Source: Thioglobus_C sp964448305 (GTDB taxonomy: Bacteria; Pseudomonadota; Gammaproteobacteria; PS1; Pseudothioglobaceae). From it: a stretch of 56,651 nucleotides of DNA. This document shows, piece after piece, positions 8,022 to 16,713 of the stretch (positions are counted from its first letter, which is position 1; each line of letters begins with the position of its first letter). The notes beneath the pieces were generated by a model. That model saw only the letters and a list, made by a program, of their open reading frames with translations. It had not been told where the DNA came from and did not search any database. The DNA is taken from NCBI GenBank assembly GCA_964448305.1, contig CAYUWB010000007.1:1-56651 (forward strand). The letters run 5' to 3'. Made by a program: the position numbers and the translations under genes.

Positions 8022-8333
8022 GAAATCCTCAACCGGGTCTTCTTCTTTAGGTCGCTTAGTTCTAACGCCTGGTTTTACTAAAACCTCTAAAAAGAAAGTA
8101 TCCAAGCCTTCGGCATCTGCTTCAGAAATAACCTTATTAATTTCAGAAACATGGATCACCCCACAAGTTAATTCATCGGCACCATAACGACAATCAAAAT
8201 CCCAAAAATCTACGCCTTCTGGTAGCGCTTTATTGCGCTCTCTTTTTATGTACTTTTTAACCTCATATTTAATCGCCTCAACCATTCTTGGTCTCTTCTT
8301 TTTTGGATGTGTAAAACTAAAGGTTTTTTTCAT
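8013..8333 (-). CDS. Conserved hypothetical protein, DUF6172-like
   Basis: The 106-residue soluble protein begins with a very basic segment (KKTFSFTHPKKKRPRMVEAIKYEVKKYIKRERNKALP), followed by GVDFWDFDCRYG. From memory this matches a family of small proteobacterial proteins listed as DUF6172; no function is known to me. It is convergent with thiG, overlapping its last codons, and divergent from bioF. Confidence 0.75.
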   Translation of the reverse strand: MKKTFSFTHPKKKRPRMVEAIKYEVKKYIKRERNKALPEGVDFWDFDCRYGADELTCGVIHVSEINKVISEADAEGLDTFFLEVLVKPGVRTKRPKEEDPVEDFLD

Positions 8334-8421
8334 AATAAGCTTAAATGATAACGATAGGCCTATTATATTGTATTATCAAGATCGACTATTCAAATTAACA
8401 ATGTGCCTATAAAATAGATTT

Positions 8422-9531
8422 ATGGATTTTTCTAAAAAATTATCTGATTTAAAACAGCAGCATCTATACCGATCAAGGAACGTTGTTAATGGTGCACAAG
8501 ATGTGCAAACTATCATCGATGGAAAATCACTGATTAATTTTTGTTCTAATGACTACTTGTCGCTAGCCAACCATCCTTTGATTAAAGAGGCATTTAAACA
8601 AGGGGTTAATGAATATGGTGTAAGCTCTGGTGCGTCGCATTTGGTTAGTGGGCACTCTCGTGCACATCATGACTTAGAAGATGCTTTGGCTGAATATACA
8701 GGACAAGATCGTGCCTTGTTATTTTCAACCGGCTATAGTGCTAATTTAGGCATTTTCTCTGCACTTAAAGATGAGCTTGATTGGGCATTGCAAGACAAGC
8801 TCAACCACGCCTCACTAATTGACGGCAATCAACTCATTGGATTGCCAGTTCAACGTTATTTGCATAATGATATAGCCTCACTTGAGAAGAAAGTAAAAAA
8901 GCAAAATGGTCAAGGCATGATTGTGACTGACACCGTGTTTAGCATGGATGGTGATCAGGCAAATATCGATGATTTACAAAAAATTGGAAATTTTTCCAAT
9001 GCTATTTTGATGCAAGATGATGCGCATGGGTTTGGCATCTTTGAGCCTAATATTCCTAAAAATTCGATTTATATGGCGACTTTAGGCAAGGCAGCAGGCA
9101 CAATGGGTGCTTTTGTGGCCGGAAATGAGGATTTTATTGAATTTTTGATCCAAAAATCACGACCATACATCTATACCACCGCTATTTCACCCGCCATTTG
9201 CGTGGCAACACTCAAAAGCCTAGATTTGATTAAACAAGGCGGGCAAAAAGCTAAATTAATGGCTAATATTGATTTTTTCCGAAATTTTTCTCAAGCTATT
9301 AGTTTACCAATTTCACCATCAAACAGTGCGATCCAGCCTTTGATTATCGGTGACAGTGAAAAATCACTGAGTATTAGTCAAAAACTGTTTGAACAAGGTT
9401 TTTACGTTAGCGCTATTCGAGCACCAACCGTACCTAAGGGTACAGAACGTCTAAGAATCACACTAAGTGCTAATCACACACAAAGTCAAATTGAGCAATT
9501 ACTCACTCAAATTAAGCATGCTATACAGTAG
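8422..9531 (+). CDS. bioF: 8-amino-7-oxononanoate synthase
   Basis: BioF is a PLP enzyme joining pimeloyl-ACP and alanine in biotin synthesis. The 369-residue protein shows FCSNDYLSLANHP, GVSSGASHLVSGHS, DDAHGFG and the PLP lysine in TLGKAAG. The bioH start lies inside its last codons (14-base overlap). Biotin is needed here by OadA in the same window. Confidence 0.95.
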   Translation: MDFSKKLSDLKQQHLYRSRNVVNGAQDVQTIIDGKSLINFCSNDYLSLANHPLIKEAFKQGVNEYGVSSGASHLVSGHSRAHHDLEDALAEYTGQDRALLFSTGYSANLGIFSALKDELDWALQDKLNHASLIDGNQLIGLPVQRYLHNDIASLEKKVKKQNGQGMIVTDTVFSMDGDQANIDDLQKIGNFSNAILMQDDAHGFGIFEPNIPKNSIYMATLGKAAGTMGAFVAGNEDFIEFLIQKSRPYIYTTAISPAICVATLKSLDLIKQGGQKAKLMANIDFFRNFSQAISLPISPSNSAIQPLIIGDSEKSLSISQKLFEQGFYVSAIRAPTVPKGTERLRITLSANHTQSQIEQLLTQIKHAIQ

Positions 9532-10216
9532 TACGATTGGTACGGGCCCTGACTTAGTTTTACTGCATGGCTGGGGCTTTAATTCAGAGTTGTTTAATGA
9601 TCTTATTGATCAATATAAAAACGAATATCGTATCACTAAAATTGATCTACCAGGCCATGGACGAAGTGATGAAATTGCTGGTGGTATTACCGAATGGTGT
9701 GATGAAATTATCAAAATCCTGCCAGATAATCCAACCCTACTCGGCTGGTCATTAGGTGGACTGCTGGCGATTAATATCGCTACCAAAATTAAAATATCCA
9801 AACTTATTTTGGTAGCCTCTACACCTAGATTTGTGAAATCAGAAGATTGGGCGTATGGCATTGATGAGAATAATTTTCGTCAGTTTTCTGATGCACTACA
9901 ACTGAATCTATCAAAAGGTTTGAAGCGCTTTGTCAGCTTACAAACTCAAGATAAAAATCAATTAAAGACCTTAAACCAATCAATCGATAAATTTCCTGCA
10001 TCAACAAAAGCACTCAACCAAGGATTAGAGATTCTCCTAACCACTGACTTAGTAGATGAGTTTAATCAATTAAAAATTCCAATAAAGATAATTTTAGGTA
10101 ATCATGACACATTGGTTCCTTATCGAATCAGCAATTGGTATGATAAGGCTAAAATAAAAACGCAAATGTTAAACAAGGGTCACTTGCCTTTTTTACATAA
10201 TGATTTCACACTATGA
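9518..10216 (+). CDS. bioH: Pimeloyl-ACP methyl ester carboxylesterase
   Basis: The alpha/beta hydrolase BioH removes the methyl ester that lets the fatty acid machinery build pimelate. From the ATG at 9518 it is 232 residues, with LLHGWGFNSELF, the nucleophile elbow GWSLGG, LGNHDTLVP containing the acidic residue, and KGHLPF with the catalytic histidine. Its stop overlaps the yjdF start (ATGA). Confidence 0.92.
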   Translation: MLYSSTIGTGPDLVLLHGWGFNSELFNDLIDQYKNEYRITKIDLPGHGRSDEIAGGITEWCDEIIKILPDNPTLLGWSLGGLLAINIATKIKISKLILVASTPRFVKSEDWAYGIDENNFRQFSDALQLNLSKGLKRFVSLQTQDKNQLKTLNQSIDKFPASTKALNQGLEILLTTDLVDEFNQLKIPIKIILGNHDTLVPYRISNWYDKAKIKTQMLNKGHLPFLHNDFTL

Positions 10217-10827
10217 ATAAATCTATTGCACCAATACTCTTAAGTGTTTTTAGTGTTTTTTGGGTAATGCTTGCCATTAATCCACTTTATCGAGACATCT
10301 GGGTTGCTGAAAATATCATTCTGGTTATTTGCCTTATTTATGTAATCTCAACCTACAAAGTATCTCACTTTACCAATACCTCATACTGGCTAATTTTTTT
10401 ATTTTGTATCATGCAAACCATTGGTGCTCACTATACCTATGCAGAGGTTCCTTTTGGCTTTTGGATGGCAGACTTATTAGATATTCAACGTAACCACTAC
10501 GATCGATTGGTGCATTTTGCTTTTGGCTTTTTACTGGTATTGCCATTCAAAGAGTTGATCAATCGAACAGTCAAATTTTCCAATCACTTTATAGAAATTT
10601 TTATATTAGTCTTGATATTCCTTGGCATTAGTGGCTTTTATGAAATACTTGAATGGCTCTATGCAATCTTTTATGAACAGCAACAATCTCCACAGGCAAC
10701 AGCGGATTCATTTCTTGGATCGCAAGGTGATATTTGGGATGCCGAAAAAGACATGCTCCTTGCTGGCCTTGGGGCTTGGTTGTACTTAATGTTTTTTAAC
10801 CCCAAGGACAGCAATAAATTTATTTAA
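10213..10827 (+). CDS. yjdF: YjdF/DUF2238 family inner membrane protein
   Basis: The 204-residue protein has about six membrane helices and the DUF2238 hallmarks HYTYAEVPFGFW, RNHYDRLVHFAFGF and GDIWDAEKDMLLAGLGA. Its function is unknown; the conserved His, Asp and Glu residues in the membrane hint at metal binding. It is coupled to bioH by a 4-base overlap and its end overlaps the convergent hsp20 gene by 8 bases. Confidence 0.85.
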   Translation: MNKSIAPILLSVFSVFWVMLAINPLYRDIWVAENIILVICLIYVISTYKVSHFTNTSYWLIFLFCIMQTIGAHYTYAEVPFGFWMADLLDIQRNHYDRLVHFAFGFLLVLPFKELINRTVKFSNHFIEIFILVLIFLGISGFYEILEWLYAIFYEQQQSPQATADSFLGSQGDIWDAEKDMLLAGLGAWLYLMFFNPKDSNKFI

Positions 10828-11230
10828 TCTTAACTTCGATTTGCTTAGGTTTTACTTTAGCCACCTTAGTAATGGTTAAGTTCAAAACACCATCAACAAA
10901 CTCAGCTTTGATATTGCTAGTTTTAACAGTATGAGGCAAAGTAAAACTTCTAACAAAAGAACCGTATGTACGCTCAACACGGTGTCTTTTTGTGTCTTCA
11001 GTTTCAACGTTTTTCTCACCCTTAATGGTTAAAACATTATTATCAATGGTTACATGCACATCGTCCTTATGCACACCAGGTAATTCAGCCCTAACCATGT
11101 AAGACTTGTCGTCCTCTTCAATATCAACTGCAGGCATCCAATCACCCTTTTCGAACTCACCTAAAGGGTGGTCAAAATGCTCAAACATTTCATCCATTTC
11201 GGCAAATGGGCGCATTAATGTTAGACTCAT
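10820..11230 (-). CDS. Small heat shock protein, Hsp20/IbpA family
   Basis: Hsp20 proteins hold unfolding proteins for refolding by DnaK. This 136-residue protein has the alpha-crystallin domain (about 30-130) with YMVRAELPGVHKDDVHV, LTIKGEK and the conserved FVDGVLNLTI strand, ending in a KPKQIEVK tail. The start is placed at the ATG at 11230, five bases after a strong AGGAGG, rather than at the GTG directly before it. I see no convincing sigma-32 promoter or ROSE-type hairpin in the short leader. Confidence 0.92.
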   Translation of the reverse strand: MSLTLMRPFAEMDEMFEHFDHPLGEFEKGDWMPAVDIEEDDKSYMVRAELPGVHKDDVHVTIDNNVLTIKGEKNVETEDTKRHRVERTYGSFVRSFTLPHTVKTSNIKAEFVDGVLNLTITKVAKVKPKQIEVKIK

Positions 11231-11345
11231 CACAACCTCCTTTTTTTATTTATACGACTACCTCACTTCTATAGTACGCCTCTTTTCATCTATATGCTGA
11301 TGATTTGAGTATAATTCAGACATATTGGTCTTTAATCTAGGGGTT

Positions 11346-11837
11346 ATGATGACAGCATTAGTCGGTGTAATTATGGGGTCAAAATCTGATTGGCCAACCA
11401 TGAAACATGCAGTAGAAATGCTGGAGGAATTTGGCGTGCCACACGAGGTTGAGGTAGTTTCTGCACACCGAACACCAGACAAGATGTTTGACTATGCTGC
11501 TAGCGCTCAGTCTCGAGGCTTAAAGGTTATTATTGCTGGTGCAGGCGGTGCAGCACATTTACCAGGCATGGTGGCTGCTAAAACTATCGTGCCCGTACTC
11601 GGTGTACCGGTTCAATCACGCGCACTCAGCGGACAAGATTCACTTTTATCTATTGCACAAATGCCAGGCGGAATCCCGGTTGGAACACTCGCTATTGGTG
11701 AGGCAGGTGCAAAAAATGCTGGCATCTTAGCAGCGCAAATTGTCGCCAATGAAAATTCAGAAATTAGAGCTAAAGTCGCTGCCTTTAGAGCCAAACAAAC
11801 CCAAGACGTTCTTGATAATCCAAACCCACAAGATTAA
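11346..11837 (+). CDS. purE: N5-carboxyaminoimidazole ribonucleotide mutase
   Basis: This class I PurE converts N5-CAIR to CAIR in purine synthesis. The 163-residue protein has GSKSDWPTMKHA, the catalytic loop SAHRTPDKM, AGAGGAAHLPGM and QMPGGIPVGT. The start lies at one of two adjacent ATG codons (11346 or 11349) after AGGGG. A likely -10 box TATAAT is at 11310-11315. purK follows after 3 bases. Confidence 0.95.
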   Translation: MMTALVGVIMGSKSDWPTMKHAVEMLEEFGVPHEVEVVSAHRTPDKMFDYAASAQSRGLKVIIAGAGGAAHLPGMVAAKTIVPVLGVPVQSRALSGQDSLLSIAQMPGGIPVGTLAIGEAGAKNAGILAAQIVANENSEIRAKVAAFRAKQTQDVLDNPNPQD

Positions 11838-11840
11838 CTG

Positions 11841-12932
11841 ATGAAAATCGGTGTTTTAGGCGCAGGCCAGCTCGGAAGAATGATGGCTATTTCAGGCTAT
11901 CCTTTAAACCATCAGTTTGGGTTTTCAGGTAACAGCAACAACGAACCTGCAGCACTACTTGGACATATGTTTGCACTTGATGATAATGCGGACAATATTG
12001 AATCTTTAGTTGCGTTTGCGGATGTTATCACTTATGAAAGTGAGAGCACTGACGTTGAATCAGTTAAGGAAATCAGTAAAAATACTCCAGTTTACCCGGG
12101 AGAAAAGTCTCTTTACACTACACAACATCGTGGCCGTGAAAAGACCCTATTTGATAAACTTGACATCCCTTGTGCGCCCTATCAAATGGTAAACTCTGAA
12201 GCCGATTTAAAAGCTGCTGTAAAGAAAATTGGCCTGCCTGCTATTTTAAAAACAGCCACTGAAGGCTATGACGGTAAGGGTCAATTCTTGATACGAGATA
12301 ATAGTCAAATATCTGAGGCTTGGCAAAGCATAAAAGGCGTTGAATCTATTCTAGAAGGGTTTGTTAATTTCAAACGCGAACTTTCTCTGATTGCTGTACG
12401 TGGTATCGATAACGACCACAAATACTATCCTTTAGTTGAAAATACGCACCACGATGGCATTTTAAGACTGACCATCTCCCCTGCTCAAGCCATTGACCAA
12501 GCCGTACAAGAAACAGCAGAACACTACATGCAGACCCTACTCGACGAAATGGATCATGTGGGTGTTTTAACCATTGAACTGTTTGAAACAGAAGGCGGTT
12601 TAGTGGTGAATGAGATGGCACCACGGGTACATAATTCTGGACATTGGACTATTGAAGGCGCTAACACTTCGCAATTTGAAAACCACGTGCGTGCAATTAC
12701 TGGCATGCCACTTGGTGACACCACACCAACGCACGCATTTAGCGCTATGATAAACATCATTGGTGTATCTGGGCCAACCGATGTTGCGCTCAACATGCCT
12801 AATGCACATTTGCATTTGTACGATAAAACAGAACGCGATGGCCGCAAGTTAGGCCATGTCAATATTACAGCCAGCTCTAAAAAAGAGCTTAATCACAGCA
12901 TTCAGCAATTAAAAGATTTTTTACCAAAATAA
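11841..12932 (+). CDS. purK: N5-carboxyaminoimidazole ribonucleotide synthetase
   Basis: This ATP-grasp enzyme uses bicarbonate to carboxylate AIR, the step before PurE. The 363-residue protein has LGAGQLGRMMA at the N-terminus, LKTATEGYDGKGQ of the ATP-grasp fold, and NEMAPRVHNSGHWT. Tight spacing to purE shows a purEK operon. Confidence 0.95.
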   Translation: MKIGVLGAGQLGRMMAISGYPLNHQFGFSGNSNNEPAALLGHMFALDDNADNIESLVAFADVITYESESTDVESVKEISKNTPVYPGEKSLYTTQHRGREKTLFDKLDIPCAPYQMVNSEADLKAAVKKIGLPAILKTATEGYDGKGQFLIRDNSQISEAWQSIKGVESILEGFVNFKRELSLIAVRGIDNDHKYYPLVENTHHDGILRLTISPAQAIDQAVQETAEHYMQTLLDEMDHVGVLTIELFETEGGLVVNEMAPRVHNSGHWTIEGANTSQFENHVRAITGMPLGDTTPTHAFSAMINIIGVSGPTDVALNMPNAHLHLYDKTERDGRKLGHVNITASSKKELNHSIQQLKDFLPK

Positions 12933-12953
12933 ATTACTACAAGGGTTTATAAC

Positions 12954-13262
12954 ATGTCAGAACAATATAATTGGCCTTCAGCAATTCTCTACCACCCAAC
13001 TGGAGACCCAATCAACATTAAACCAATTGATGATAACGAATCGTTTGGCGCTGATGAGTTAGAAACTTTTATCGGTGGCCCGGTTGGTCATATTAAACTT
13101 GATAACGGCATGTTGGTTATTAACGATCAAGGTAAAGAGATGGGTTTACAAATAAACGATATGGCCAGTAAAAATGGTTATTCTTTATATGGTAATGTAA
13201 TTTTTGTATCAAAAATTATTCAGACTGAGCCAGTCAAATTTGACACTAAAACTATTAATTAA
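12954..13262 (+). CDS. Small conserved protein, DUF3846-like
   Basis: The 102-residue acidic soluble protein has the layout FIGGPVGHIKL...LVINDQGKEMGLQIN...LYGNVIFV. This resembles DUF3846, a small domain of unknown role known from phages and actinobacteria. It follows purK by 21 bases and may share its transcript. Confidence 0.6.
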   Translation: MSEQYNWPSAILYHPTGDPINIKPIDDNESFGADELETFIGGPVGHIKLDNGMLVINDQGKEMGLQINDMASKNGYSLYGNVIFVSKIIQTEPVKFDTKTIN

Positions 13263-13279
13263 ATTTTAAAAATACTCTG

Positions 13280-13612
13280 TCAAATATTCTGTAATTTAAA
13301 CTGTTCTGCAAGCCCTGTTTCTAATTGGTAGGCTTCTTTTTCACTAATGGGCTTATCACGCAAATGCTGTATCACATGAATCATTTCATGACAAAAAGCT
13401 GTGATAAATTGATTGCGGTTTAAGCCTTTGTCAATATCAACATAGAACTTTCCCTCGCCTTCATGATCAGTCCACGCCTCGGCGTGCTCGACATCCTGTA
13501 TTCTTAAATCGAGATCAATTTTCTTTTTAATAGATAACGCTTGGGAACAAAAATGATAAAGCTCTTTGGCTAATTTCTGTTGAGATTTTGTACCGCCTTC
13601 AATATAGATCAC
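13280..13612 (-). CDS. Small HExxH metalloprotein, putative zinc peptidase fold
   Basis: The 110-residue protein contains FCHEMIHVIQH with HEMIH at residues 75-79, a zincin motif, followed by several glutamates (EKEAYQLETGLAEQ) that could provide a third ligand. It has no signal peptide. The GTG start at 13612 overlaps the glutaredoxin stop as GTGA. It is much shorter than SprT or known minigluzincins, so peptidase activity is only a possibility. It is the last gene of the lpxK operon. Confidence 0.65.
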   Translation of the reverse strand: MIYIEGGTKSQQKLAKELYHFCSQALSIKKKIDLDLRIQDVEHAEAWTDHEGEGKFYVDIDKGLNRNQFITAFCHEMIHVIQHLRDKPISEKEAYQLETGLAEQFKLQNI

Positions 13613-13980
13613 ACCCCAAATCGCTTGTCCAGATAAGCCATAATGTCAGATGATTCGTACATCCAAGTAATCTTGTCACCCTCTTTAACTCTTAAACAGG
13701 GCACCTTGACTTCACCGCCACCGGCCAATAACTCAGCGCGGAACTGGCCTGTTTGAGCATTGCGAGTTTCTATTGGTAGATTTAAGCGCTTGATGGTTCG
13801 ACGTGTTTTAATACAAAACGGACAAGCGTAGAATTGATACAACTTTAAAGATTCTACTTGCTTGTTAACTTCAGCTTGCTCCGATTCGCTACGCTTAAGT
13901 TTTTTTGGTGAAAATATCCAGTCAATAAATACGATGATTCGGCCCAAACCCTCTCTAAAGGCTTTTAATAATAATTTCAT
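13609..13980 (-). CDS. Membrane-anchored glutaredoxin-like protein
   Basis: The ATG at 13980 overlaps the folD stop (ATGA) and gives 123 residues. An N-terminal region with one short hydrophobic stretch (IIVFIDWIF) precedes a glutaredoxin/GST-N domain with ACPFC (Cys53, Cys56), the cis-proline segment VKVPCL and YESSDIMAYLDKRFG for glutathione binding. It probably reduces disulfides or glutathionylated proteins. The next gene overlaps it by 4 bases. Confidence 0.85.
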   Translation of the reverse strand: MKLLLKAFREGLGRIIVFIDWIFSPKKLKRSESEQAEVNKQVESLKLYQFYACPFCIKTRRTIKRLNLPIETRNAQTGQFRAELLAGGGEVKVPCLRVKEGDKITWMYESSDIMAYLDKRFGV

Positions 13981-14813
13981 TTTTCCTCTCTTGCCGTGTA
14001 GGCTGTTAATGTGTTTTCCAATAAAGTTGCAATGGTCATTGGCCCAACACCACCAGGGACAGGGGTGATCCATGCAGCGTGTTGTTGTGCTGAGTCAAAA
14101 TCTACATCGCCAGCCAAACTACCATCATCTAGACGATTAATACCGACGTCAATAATAACCGCACCTTCTTTAATCCAATCACCTTGAATCAGTTTTGGAA
14201 TGCCAACTGCCACTACCACGATATCAGCTTGTTTGACTTTACTGGATAAATCTTGAGTTTTGCTATTACAAATGGTCACGGTTGCTCTTGCATTTAAAAG
14301 CTCCATCGCCATTGGCCGACCGACAATATTGGACGCACCTACGACAACACAATCTTTGCCCACTAGATCAATGCCTGTGGTGGCAAGCATGGTCATCACC
14401 CCCTTGGGTGTGCATGGGCGTAAATACGCCTTATTTTGCATGAGTTTACCGATATTTTCACTATGAAAACCGTCAACGTCCTTATTGGGATTAATCGCCT
14501 CAATCACCTGATTGGCATCTAAGTGATTTGGCAATGGCAACTGTACCAAAATGCCGTCAATTTTATCATCAGAATTAAGGCGCTCAACTTCAGCCAATAA
14601 CTCCGCCTGAGTAATATTGGCAGGCTTGTTAATCTTCTGTGAATAAAAGCCGACTTCCTTGCAAGCGTTGTCTTTGTTGCGCACATATACTGCGGAAGCA
14701 GGGTCATCCCCCACTAAGATAACTGCCAAGCCTGGCTTTCGATTAAGTTTAACCACTTGCTCAGCAATACTGGTTCTTAATTTTTTTGCAATTTTCTTAC
14801 CGTCAATAATCAT
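13977..14813 (-). CDS. folD: Methylenetetrahydrofolate dehydrogenase/cyclohydrolase
   Basis: The bifunctional FolD links methylene- and formyl-tetrahydrofolate. The 278-residue protein has YVRNKDNAC with the catalytic lysine, QLPLPNHLD, the NADP site GASNIVGRPMA, and PVPGGVGPMTIATLLENT. It overlaps kdsB upstream and grx downstream by 4 bases each. Confidence 0.96.
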   Translation of the reverse strand: MIIDGKKIAKKLRTSIAEQVVKLNRKPGLAVILVGDDPASAVYVRNKDNACKEVGFYSQKINKPANITQAELLAEVERLNSDDKIDGILVQLPLPNHLDANQVIEAINPNKDVDGFHSENIGKLMQNKAYLRPCTPKGVMTMLATTGIDLVGKDCVVVGASNIVGRPMAMELLNARATVTICNSKTQDLSSKVKQADIVVVAVGIPKLIQGDWIKEGAVIIDVGINRLDDGSLAGDVDFDSAQQHAAWITPVPGGVGPMTIATLLENTLTAYTAREEK

Positions 14814-15544
14814 TGCAACGCCTCTCTGACTTTTTCTAAATCATCTTGTGTATCCACACCAAAACCTGTTGCCTCACAAGCAGATGCAACATGAATATCA
14901 AAACCTTCATTTAAAACGGTCAATTGCTCTAATTTTTCCACTTGTTCGTAGGTTGAGCTGTTCATGGTTAAATACTGTTTAACAAAGCCCGATCGATACG
15001 CATAAATGCCAATATGTTTAAAACATAGAGCTGCATCAAAATCATCCTCTTCTCTAAAAGCAGGAATGGGTGAACGAGAAAAATACAGTGCTTTGCCAAA
15101 CTTATCAAACACGACTTTGACGCAATTCGGGTCTAGATATTGGTTTTTATCAATCACGTTTTCACATAAAGTTGCCATTTGCATTTGACTATTGGCTAAA
15201 TTATTGGCGACTTGCTCAATCACATTAGCACCTAACATTGGCTCATCGCCTTGAACATTAACAACAATCTCATCATCATTAATCGACAACTTGTCTAATA
15301 CTTCTGCAATGCGTGAAGTGCCTGATGTGTGGTGATTGCCTGTCATACAAGTAGTTGCGCCAAAATCATTGGCAATAGCTTCAATACGTGTGTCATCTGT
15401 CGCAATAATTACACGAGAGGCGCCACTTTTAACGGCGTTTTCATAAGTGTGTTGAATCAGCGGCTTACCATGAATATCTTGCAATAATTTTGCATTCAGA
15501 CGGGTGGATGCGTAACGTGCAGGAATGATAACGGAAAAATCCAT
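14810..15544 (-). CDS. kdsB: CMP-Kdo synthetase
   Basis: KdsB activates Kdo with CTP for lipid A-core assembly. The 244-residue protein has IIPARYASTRLNAKLL, VQGDEPML, YFSRSPIP and KHIGIYAYR, all standard for the family. Its start overlaps the ycaR stop by one base (TGATG). Confidence 0.96.
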   Translation of the reverse strand: MDFSVIIPARYASTRLNAKLLQDIHGKPLIQHTYENAVKSGASRVIIATDDTRIEAIANDFGATTCMTGNHHTSGTSRIAEVLDKLSINDDEIVVNVQGDEPMLGANVIEQVANNLANSQMQMATLCENVIDKNQYLDPNCVKVVFDKFGKALYFSRSPIPAFREEDDFDAALCFKHIGIYAYRSGFVKQYLTMNSSTYEQVEKLEQLTVLNEGFDIHVASACEATGFGVDTQDDLEKVREALQ

Positions 15545-15705
15545 CAGCTTATTTTTCGTGCCTCTTCAATTAATAAAACAGGAATGCCATCATTAACAGG
15601 ATAAGCTAAGCCGCTAGTTTCACAAACTAGTTCGTCACCTACTTGTTTAAGTAGTGCTTTGCTTTTTGGACAAACTAGCAATTTAAGTAAGGCTTCATCA
15701 ATCAT
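15544..15705 (-). CDS. ycaR: Trm112/UPF0434 family protein (YcaR)
   Basis: This short gene encodes 53 residues, MIDEALLKLLVCP then KSKALL, ending PVNDGIPVLLIEEARKIS. That is the YcaR/Trm112-like fold, though only the first CP cysteine motif is kept. It sits between lpxK and kdsB, as ycaR does in E. coli. It overlaps lpxK by 4 bases and kdsB by 1 base. Its molecular role is unknown. Confidence 0.9.
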   Translation of the reverse strand: MIDEALLKLLVCPKSKALLKQVGDELVCETSGLAYPVNDGIPVLLIEEARKIS

Positions 15706-16649
15706 AATTTATTTGTTAATTCAGTCAAAAAATCGTCGCTTAATTCAGCTTCAACATGCAAATACCACATTTGATCTGTCGCGAATTCCTTACATTTTAC
15801 ACAATCCTTAGCCGTCATAAGAATAGGATAATTATCGTCAAAAATAAGATCCGATTGGGTGAATGCATGGTGATCAGAAAAGCTGTGTGTTTTTGCCTTA
15901 ACACCAAGTTGGGTTAAAGTGTCAAAAAACCGCTGTGGATAACCAATACCCGCCACACCGTGGCAAGTTTGTTGACTAAAATAATCCAAGGGTTTCTGTT
16001 TATTTGTGGCGACATTAATAAATACCAAAGGCTTTAATACTGAAGTCACTTCACCTGTATGCTGCTCACCATTGTTAATCACAAAATCAACGGTTTTTAA
16101 TCTTGATTCTGGTTCTCTAAGTGGGCCAGCTGGCAAGAAAAAACCATTACCAAAACGTCGCTTACCATCGACCACAGCAATCTCAAGGTGCCTACCCATG
16201 GCATAGTGTTGTAGGCCATCATCACTAATCACAAGATCAACATTGTGATCAATAATCAAATCTTTAACTGCTTGAACGCGGTCTTGGTTTACCATCACCG
16301 GTACTTGGGTTTGCGCAGCAATGAGTGACGGCTCATCACCTGAAACACTGGCCTGTGTATTTTGATCAACCAATAAACTACCCTGAGTATGCGAGCCACC
16401 ATAGCCACGGGAAACCACCCCAACTCGCTTGCCTTGTTGCTTGAAATAATTGACCAATGCAATAACAATAGGGGTTTTGCCACTACCACCAACGGTAATA
16501 TTGCCCACTACAATGACATTTGTATTAAAACGATAGGTGGTTAGTAGCTTTGTTTGGTAAAGAAATCTTCTAATATAAGATAAAAGATAAAACACACCTG
16601 AAACTGGCAACAGTAAATAATTAACAAGCTCTCGATTATTTAGATTCAT
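15702..16649 (-). CDS. lpxK: Tetraacyldisaccharide 4'-kinase
   Basis: LpxK phosphorylates the 4' position of the lipid A precursor at the inner membrane. The 315-residue protein has an N-terminal hydrophobic helix, the P-loop VGNITVGGSGKTP, SRGYGG, ISDDGLQHY and PAGPLREP. The ATG at 16649 is preferred over a GTG directly before it; neither has a strong ribosome binding site. msbA is not adjacent here. It heads the lpxK-ycaR-kdsB-folD operon. Confidence 0.95.
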   Translation of the reverse strand: MNLNNRELVNYLLLPVSGVFYLLSYIRRFLYQTKLLTTYRFNTNVIVVGNITVGGSGKTPIVIALVNYFKQQGKRVGVVSRGYGGSHTQGSLLVDQNTQASVSGDEPSLIAAQTQVPVMVNQDRVQAVKDLIIDHNVDLVISDDGLQHYAMGRHLEIAVVDGKRRFGNGFFLPAGPLREPESRLKTVDFVINNGEQHTGEVTSVLKPLVFINVATNKQKPLDYFSQQTCHGVAGIGYPQRFFDTLTQLGVKAKTHSFSDHHAFTQSDLIFDDNYPILMTAKDCVKCKEFATDQMWYLHVEAELSDDFLTELTNKL

Positions 16650-16713
16650 CACAAAGATCTCTAAAGAGTTATTCCTACCTTTAAAACGCTAATTATGACA
16701 AAATATCAGCACT

